In this document: in pieces, positions 59,520-64,000 of the stretch
Layout: each line of letters begins with the position of its first letter
Numbering within the stretch: position 1 is the first letter of the stretch
Source: Negativicutes bacterium
GTDB lineage: Bacteria > Bacillota_C > Negativicutes > Sporomusales_B > JARLHX01
Assembly: GCA_031292035.1 (NCBI GenBank)
Contig: JARLHX010000252.1
Span: 1-64,000 of the forward strand
Reading direction: 5' to 3'
DNA: 64,000 nt
Made by a program: the position numbers and the translations under genes
Notes under the pieces: model-generated
What the model was told of the DNA's origin: nothing
What the model saw: only the letters and a program-made list of their open reading frames with translations
Databases searched by the model: none

Positions 59520-60536
59520 ATGAAGGTTCTTATTTTAGGCGGCACCGGCGTCATCAGCCGCAGTATCGTCGAGCAGCTCCTGGCCCGCGGCGACGAAGTC
59601 ACCCTTTACAACCGCGGCAATAGCACTCTGAAGTTTAAAGGCGCTGTCGGTCAGATCATCGGCGACCGCAGCGATCGGGCGACCTTTGAAAGTGCCATGA
59701 AACAGCAGAAATTCGATGTGGTAATCGACATGATCTGCTTTAATGCCGAGGACGCCGCTTCGACTGTGCGGGCGTTCGGAGGACATACCGGACAGATCAT
59801 CGTCACCTCATCAGTGGCTGCTTACAAGCGCCCCTACCGCACCGTCCCGACGGTGGAATCCGCCGAGGAGCTCTGGGACGATCCCGACAGCTTCGGCTAT
59901 GCCTATCACAAGGCCGAGGTGGAGCGTTGCCTCCAGAAGGCCATTCAGGCCGACAAGCTGCCGATCACCATCATCCGTCCGTCGCTGACCTATGGTCCTG
60001 GCGCCGCCAATCTCGGCGTTCTCCGCCAGAACTACGGCATCATCGACCGGATCAAAAAAGGCAAGCCGCTGGTCATGTTCGGCGACGGCACCGGTTCTTG
60101 GACCTGGACCTTTGCCCCCGACCTGGCCAAGGCTTATGTCATGGCCGCCGGCAACGCGAAAACCCATGGTGAGGTCTATCATATCGCCAGCGATGAAGTC
60201 CATGTCTGGGATGACCTCTACCTTGAGTTCGGCCGCATCGTCGGCATCGAGCCCAAGATCGTCCACATCCCGTCCGAGCTTCTCCGGCAGGCCGACCCCG
60301 GCCTTTTCTCCCACCTGTGGTACGAAAAGACCTACGCCGGGCTGTTTGACATTTCCAAGTTCAAGGCCGCCAACCCCGGCTATAAGATGGATGTCACCCT
60401 GTCTGAGGGGATCAAAGGCATCGCCGCCTGGTTCGAAGCCGAAGCCAACAAGGTCGACCCGGCCAAAGACGCGATGGAAGACAAGCTGGTCGCCGTCTAT
60501 AACGGCTGGAGCGAGCAGATGAAAACTCTATTTTAG
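59520..60536 (+). CDS. NAD-dependent epimerase/dehydratase-type SDR
   Basis: 338 residues of the extended/atypical SDR class: cofactor motif LILGGTGVISRSIVEQLL at 4-21, VVIDMICFNAEDA, Ser in TSSVAAYKRPYR, Y-x3-K in YAYHKAEVE (about 122-130) and TYGPGAAN. Such proteins act on sugars or sugar acids (nucleotide-sugar epimerases, sugar dehydrogenases). It follows the beta-hydroxyacid dehydrogenase by 40 bases with GAGGTGAAAT before the ATG, so it belongs to the same operon. Exact reaction unknown. Confidence 0.82.
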   Translation: MKVLILGGTGVISRSIVEQLLARGDEVTLYNRGNSTLKFKGAVGQIIGDRSDRATFESAMKQQKFDVVIDMICFNAEDAASTVRAFGGHTGQIIVTSSVAAYKRPYRTVPTVESAEELWDDPDSFGYAYHKAEVERCLQKAIQADKLPITIIRPSLTYGPGAANLGVLRQNYGIIDRIKKGKPLVMFGDGTGSWTWTFAPDLAKAYVMAAGNAKTHGEVYHIASDEVHVWDDLYLEFGRIVGIEPKIVHIPSELLRQADPGLFSHLWYEKTYAGLFDISKFKAANPGYKMDVTLSEGIKGIAAWFEAEANKVDPAKDAMEDKLVAVYNGWSEQMKTLF

Positions 60537-60555
60537 ACCGATTCCCATGAGCTGC

Positions 60556-60600
60556 GCAAAACCCTGTTGATAGGCTTATCACCTTTCTGCAGGGTTTTGC
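60556..60600 (+). terminator. Hairpin separating two halves of the catabolic cluster
   Basis: GCAAAACCCTG / CAGGGTTTTGC (11 bp) with a 23-base loop and no immediate T run. It could weaken read-through from the SDR gene to the transporter gene. Confidence 0.45.
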
Positions 60601-60752
60601 AGATTGTCACTGCGAAAAAGGACGAGTATTGTCGAAAAAGTCCAGGTTTTTTTTGGCAAAAGGGCAGGGATAGCCGCGGTTGTTCACGAAAGAAAAATAG
60701 GTGGCGCCCGCGCGGACACCACCGGCATCAAGAGAGAAGAAAGGGGCATGTT

Positions 60753-62126
60753 ATGAGTAGCGAACAGGCAAAATCCAAAGGGTTCGTCGAGAAAATTACC
60801 AGTTTCGCCGAACGGTTCGTTCCCGATTCCTACGTCATTTTACTGATTCTTAGCCTGATTACCTTTGCTTTGGCGCTCGCGTTTACCCCGTCATCCCCCT
60901 ATAAAGTGGTCCAGTCCTGGGGACAGGGATTTTGGATTCTGCTGGAATTCTCCATGCAGATGGCTCTCATCATCGTTACCGGCTATGCACTGGCGACTAC
61001 GCCGCTGGTTAACCGCATCCTGGTGTCGCTGTGCAGTCTGCCGCGCACCACCATTCAGGTTTACCTGTATGGCGTCATGTTGGCTGCTGTGGCCGACTAT
61101 CTCCAGTGGGGCTTTGGACTGATTTTTTCGGCCCTCCTGACCCGCGAACTGGCCCGTCAGGCCGATCTGCGCGGCCTCAAGATTCACTACAAACTGTTGG
61201 TAGCTGCCACATACTCCAGCTATATGATCTGGCATGTGGGCCTATCCGGTTCGGTGCCCCTCCTGGTGGCCACCCCGACCCACTTCATGGTCAAGGAAAT
61301 GGGCGTCATTCCTGTCGCTCAGACCCTGTTCACCTCCTATACCCTCACCGTCCTGGCGCTGGTCATGGTCACCCTGATGTTCATGTACTGGAAGGTTTTC
61401 GCCATCAAAGAGGGCGGCCATATCGAGACCATGCGCGATCTCCATCCCGAGTTTTTGGAGCAGAGTCTGGTGATCAAGGATGAAAAGCCGGTCATCAACA
61501 CTCCCAGCGACTGGTTGACCTACACACCGTATTTATCCTATTTCATCGGTGCCTTCTTTGTCGTCTATCTCTACTATCACTTTATCCAGATGGGCAAATC
61601 GCTGGATATTAACATGGTCAACTTCATTTTCATGATGCTGATCATTTTCCTCCACAAGACGCCGGCCAACCTGATGAAAGCTGTCAAGGCCGCTTCGCCG
61701 GCCTGTTGGGGCGTACTGCTCCAGTTCCCCTTCTACGCCGGTATTTTCGGCATGATGAAATTCACCGGCCTGGTCGAGGTCTTCGCCCAGTGGATCATCG
61801 CCTCGACCACCCCGACCACCTTCCCGGCTTTCGTCGCCATCCTTTCCAATACGTTAGGCTACTTCATTCCCTCCGGCGGCGGCAAATGGGCAGTGGAAGC
61901 TCCCTATGTCGTGCAGGCCGGAGCGGCCCTCGGCGTGCCTCATGCCAAGACGGTCATCGCCTATGCCTTCGGCAACGACTGGGTCAACCTCATTCAGCCT
62001 TTCTGGGCCCTGCCCTTCATGGCAGTGGTCGGGGTAGAGTTCCGTGACTTTGTCGGCTACACCTTCATCACCTGGATTGTCGTCGGCATTGTCATGCTGC
62101 TTGGCCTGACCTTTGTACCCTTTTAG
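60753..62126 (+). CDS. atoE: Short-chain fatty acid transporter (AtoE family)
   Basis: 457 residues with about ten to twelve membrane helices. AtoE signatures: FVPDSYVILLILSLITFALA, DYLQWGFGLIFSALLTRELA, YSSYMIWHVGLSGSVPLL, YFIPSGGGKWAVEAPYVVQA. Members move short-chain fatty acids or acetoacetate across the inner membrane. The ATG at 60753 (GAAAGGGGCATGTT) is used. In the cluster it may import an acid substrate, or export a carboxylate product of sugar breakdown. Confidence 0.9.
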   Translation: MSSEQAKSKGFVEKITSFAERFVPDSYVILLILSLITFALALAFTPSSPYKVVQSWGQGFWILLEFSMQMALIIVTGYALATTPLVNRILVSLCSLPRTTIQVYLYGVMLAAVADYLQWGFGLIFSALLTRELARQADLRGLKIHYKLLVAATYSSYMIWHVGLSGSVPLLVATPTHFMVKEMGVIPVAQTLFTSYTLTVLALVMVTLMFMYWKVFAIKEGGHIETMRDLHPEFLEQSLVIKDEKPVINTPSDWLTYTPYLSYFIGAFFVVYLYYHFIQMGKSLDINMVNFIFMMLIIFLHKTPANLMKAVKAASPACWGVLLQFPFYAGIFGMMKFTGLVEVFAQWIIASTTPTTFPAFVAILSNTLGYFIPSGGGKWAVEAPYVVQAGAALGVPHAKTVIAYAFGNDWVNLIQPFWALPFMAVVGVEFRDFVGYTFITWIVVGIVMLLGLTFVPF

Positions 62127-62142
62127 CAGGTAAAAAACCGAA

Positions 62143-62172
62143 GGAGGGTGAAAGCGCGCGCTTTCACCCTCC
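62143..62172. other. Perfect 30 bp palindrome between atoE and the dehydrogenase gene
   Basis: GGAGGGTGAAAGCGC / GCGCTTTCACCCTCC with no loop bases, beginning 17 bases after the atoE stop and ending 25 bases before the next start. There is no T run. Possibilities are an mRNA-processing or stability hairpin or an operator. Confidence 0.7.
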
Positions 62173-62196
62173 GGGATACTGAAGGAGTGGATTTTC

Positions 62197-63150
62197 TTGG
62201 AACTGAAAGACATCAAAACCATTTGCAACCTCGGGACCGGAACCATGGGCTTCGGCACCGCGCTGGCTTTCGCCTCCGCGGGCTACAATGTCCGCATGTT
62301 CGGCCGGTCGGACGCCAGTGTCGAGCGCGGCTTTGCCAGTATTAAGGCCGCCCTGGTCATGTACAAGGAAAACGGCCTGGTGGTCGAGGCCGATATTCCT
62401 GCCATCCTTGGCCGCATCAAAGGGGTGACTTCTCTGGAGGAAGCCGCCACCGGAGCAGACTTTGTCATTGAATCGATCGCCGAAGATCTGGCGGTCAAGC
62501 AGGAGGTCTTTGCCAAGATCGAAGCCATCTGCGGACCTGAAACCATTATCGCTACCAACACCTCCGGCCTCAGCCCCACAGCCATCGCCGAGGCCCTCAA
62601 ACGGAAAGAAAAATTTGTTGTCGCTCATTTTTGGAACCCGCCGCACCTCGTGCCGCTGGTGGAGGTCGTGCCAGGAAAACACACCGCCCCTGAGACGGTG
62701 GATATCACCTGGAAACTGATGGAGAAAATCGGCAAAAAACCGGTGGCCTTAAAGCGCGAGGCGCTGGGTTTCATCGGCAACCGTCTGCAGTTCGCCCTGC
62801 TGCGGGAAGCATTATATATCGTTCAGGAAGGCATTGCCAGCCAGGAGGCGGTGGACACCACCGTCAAATACAGCCTCGGCCGCCGCTTGGGCGTCACCGG
62901 GCCGTTGGAGAGCGCCGATCTTGGCGGACTTGACGTCTATGTCAATATTCTCAGCTATCTGATGCCCGACCTGGCTGACAGCCACGCCGTGCCGGCCCTG
63001 CTCAAAGAGATGGTCGACAAAGGCCGGATCGGCACCAAAACCGGCTCAGGCTTCTATGACTGGAACCCCGAGACGGTCGGCACCATCAAGAGAACCCGTG
63101 AAGATAATCTGATAGAATGGCTGCGCAAAGACAAAACCCAGGTGTTCTAA
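62197..63150 (+). CDS. 3-hydroxyacyl-CoA-dehydrogenase-like enzyme
   Basis: 317 residues from TTG after GAAGGAGTGG. NAD motif LGTGTMGFGTALAFASAGYN, DFVIESIAEDLAVKQEVF, ATNTSGLSPTAIAE with the catalytic Ser, HFWNPPHLVPLVEVVPG with catalytic His, and a C-terminal KTGSGFYDWN. This single-domain form includes 3-hydroxybutyryl-CoA dehydrogenases but also L-gulonate and other 3-hydroxy-acid dehydrogenases that do not need CoA. In this context a sugar-acid substrate is plausible; sequence alone does not decide. Confidence 0.85.
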   Translation: MELKDIKTICNLGTGTMGFGTALAFASAGYNVRMFGRSDASVERGFASIKAALVMYKENGLVVEADIPAILGRIKGVTSLEEAATGADFVIESIAEDLAVKQEVFAKIEAICGPETIIATNTSGLSPTAIAEALKRKEKFVVAHFWNPPHLVPLVEVVPGKHTAPETVDITWKLMEKIGKKPVALKREALGFIGNRLQFALLREALYIVQEGIASQEAVDTTVKYSLGRRLGVTGPLESADLGGLDVYVNILSYLMPDLADSHAVPALLKEMVDKGRIGTKTGSGFYDWNPETVGTIKRTREDNLIEWLRKDKTQVF

Positions 63151-63155
63151 AATAC

Positions 63156-63324
63156 GGTTGTTGAAAAAGGCCAATCTGCGTTATACCAGCTAGGTAGGTC
63201 ACATTTCTAAGCGCTAAAGCGCAAGAACTGCGCACTCACAGCTCCGTTTGCTTGCTAGCGTACGTCAGTACGCGTCGTTGCGCAAGCCTCGCTGTTCCTA
63301 GCATCTCAGCCTTTTTGAACAACC
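63156..63324. repeat. Interspersed intergenic repeat, copy 2, with terminal inverted repeats
   Basis: 169 bp element bounded by GGTTGTTGAAAAAGGC and GCCTTTTTGAACAACC, inverted repeats matching at 15 of 16 positions. The interior shares its ordered blocks with 47363-47520 (TTCTAAGCGCTAAAGCGC, AACTGCGCACTCACA, GCGCAAGCCTCGC). No coding frame. The structure is that of a MITE-like or REP-type element. Confidence 0.8.
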
Positions 63325-63364
63325 TCGGTTTTCCGACAGGCCAACAACGTGTCATCAAGGAATC

Positions 63365-63400
63365 GGGAGGGGGCTTCCGTAGCGGAGGAATGCCCCTCCC
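63365..63400. terminator. GC-rich hairpin
   Basis: GGGAGGGG...CCCCTCCC with an inner TTCCG/CGGAG pairing, just before the stronger terminator; no T run of its own. Confidence 0.5.
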
Positions 63401-63412
63401 GTTTGAGCTACT

Positions 63413-63453
63413 ATAAAAACCCGAGGCAGAGAATCTCCGCCTCGGGTTTTTAT
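63413..63453. terminator. Bidirectional terminator
   Basis: AAAAACCCGAGGC / GCCTCGGGTTTTT with inner GAG/CTC pairing, between the convergent dehydrogenase and binding-protein genes. Confidence 0.88.
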
Positions 63454-63534
63454 ATTTAACAATATTAAGCTTAATTACGAGTCAGTTTAAGGTGAATTTG
63501 CCCAGGCACCAAAAAGAGACTCCCGGACAATCGG

Positions 63535-63999
63535 CTACGGGTTGATCTTCTGGAAAAAGGTTTGCTTGCCGTTTGCCATTTGGATCACGACCGCCGGCTT
63601 TTCCGGGTTGTGAAAGGCATCGAGCGATATCTTTCCGGTCACGCCTTCCAGCTCGACGCTTTCAAGGGCGCCCTGGATTTTTTCCGGGTCGGTGCTGTTG
63701 GCTTTTTTTATTGCGGCAAATAATAGCTCGGCCGAGTCGTAGCCAAGGGCGCTGAGGGCATTCGGCTCTACCCAATATTCTTTTTTATAATCGGCAACAA
63801 ATTTCTTTACCGCCGGGGTATTGTCCTGGGGCGAAAAGTGATTGGAGAAAAAGGTGTTGTTGAGGGCATCGTTTCCTGCAATCTGGAGTAGGCGGGGCGA
63901 ATCCCAGCCATCTGCTCCCAGAAGAGGAACGGTGATCCCCATTTCCCGGGCTTGCTTGATGATCAGACCTGCCTCCTGGTAGTAACCCGGAATAAAAAT
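63535..63999 (-). CDS. Branched-chain amino acid-type ABC binding protein, C-terminal part
   Basis: The frame is open through the right edge of the window, so only the last 154 residues are seen. Phrases such as FIPGYYQEAGLIIKQAREMG, VPLLGADGWDSPRL, FVADYKKEYWVEPNALSALG and YDSAELLFAAIKKANSTDP are typical of the LivJ/periplasmic-binding type I family, whose members bind branched-chain or other amino acids, or amides. The N-terminal signal sequence and the rest of the transporter lie outside. Confidence 0.88.
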   Translation of the reverse strand: MFIPGYYQEAGLIIKQAREMGITVPLLGADGWDSPRLLQIAGNDALNNTFFSNHFSPQDNTPAVKKFVADYKKEYWVEPNALSALGYDSAELLFAAIKKANSTDPEKIQGALESVELEGVTGKISLDAFHNPEKPAVVIQMANGKQTFFQKINP

Positions 64000-64000
64000 C

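Larger units (their letters stand above)
63151..63534. other. 384-base intergenic stretch between convergent genes
   Basis: Holds interspersed repeat copy 2 (63156-63324), a GC-rich hairpin (63365-63400) and a bidirectional terminator (63413-63453); the last 80 bases show nothing. Confidence 0.7.

Noticed and set aside
1..64000. CRISPR array, prophage or IS transposase genes
   Set aside because: No regularly spaced repeats, structural phage genes or transposase motifs were found on either strand.

Overview
The window looks like a piece of a diderm, spore-former-lineage anaerobic Firmicute (Negativicutes, probably Sporomusaceae). The evidence is strong AGGAGG-type ribosome binding sites, a Firmicute-type SOS box, many ferredoxin-like and flavodoxin-like redox proteins, and an exported OstA/LptA-type protein expected only in cells with an outer membrane. 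This placement is inference from gene content. No rRNA, intact tRNA or CRISPR array was seen.

Layout. 1-4.9 kb is accessory: a CsoR/CstR-type repressor tail, three tRNA-3'-end-like fragments each followed by a terminator hairpin, a glutamate/dicarboxylate symporter, and a 1.5 kb islet bounded by a 28 bp direct repeat and carrying a single HNH-type gene. 4.9-10 kb is a CoA-transferase / acyl-CoA dehydrogenase / crotonase / GntP-permease operon behind a good sigma-54 promoter with upstream palindromes. 10-24 kb is mixed: FlxA-like protein, LysE exporter, LptA-like protein, MDR dehydrogenase, MFS transporter, MenA, DUF2164, an FtsH paralogue without membrane segments, a soluble chemoreceptor with a PrpR_N sensor next to a threonine-dehydratase-like enzyme, and RecQ under an SOS-type promoter. 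24.1-26.7 kb is a decayed sugar-catabolism locus (frameshifted ROK regulator, then fused fragments of an isomerase, a TRAP binding protein and an MFS permease).

26.7-38.7 kb holds a membrane protein of unknown function, an MFS transporter, a ferredoxin-nitroreductase, a two-component system sharing a 17 bp upstream motif with the following SDR gene, two flavodoxin-type reductases, PhzF, small proteins, a PRMT-like methyltransferase, and a sigma-54-driven pair (a KOW-like 78-residue protein and a 30-residue membrane peptide). 38.7-47.4 kb is signalling: a dCache-GAF-GAF-GGDEF-HD-GYP protein, a degenerate EAL-HDOD protein, an aldo/keto reductase with iron-sulfur cysteines, and a dCache chemoreceptor.

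47.4-63.2 kb contains a BKACE (DUF849) enzyme, DUF192, a Pro/Tyr/His/Trp-rich peptide, threonine synthase and asparaginase, then a long catabolic cluster: GntR regulator with its own operator, a YtfQ/R/T-YjfF-like sugar ABC transporter, a second GntR regulator, a beta-hydroxyacid dehydrogenase, an SDR, an AtoE-type carboxylate transporter and a 3-hydroxyacyl-CoA-dehydrogenase-like enzyme. The gene set suggests uptake and stepwise oxidation of a sugar or sugar acid, but the substrate cannot be read from sequence. Two copies of a roughly 160 bp interspersed repeat, one with terminal inverted repeats, lie at 47.4 and 63.2 kb. The window ends inside a branched-chain-amino-acid-type binding protein gene.
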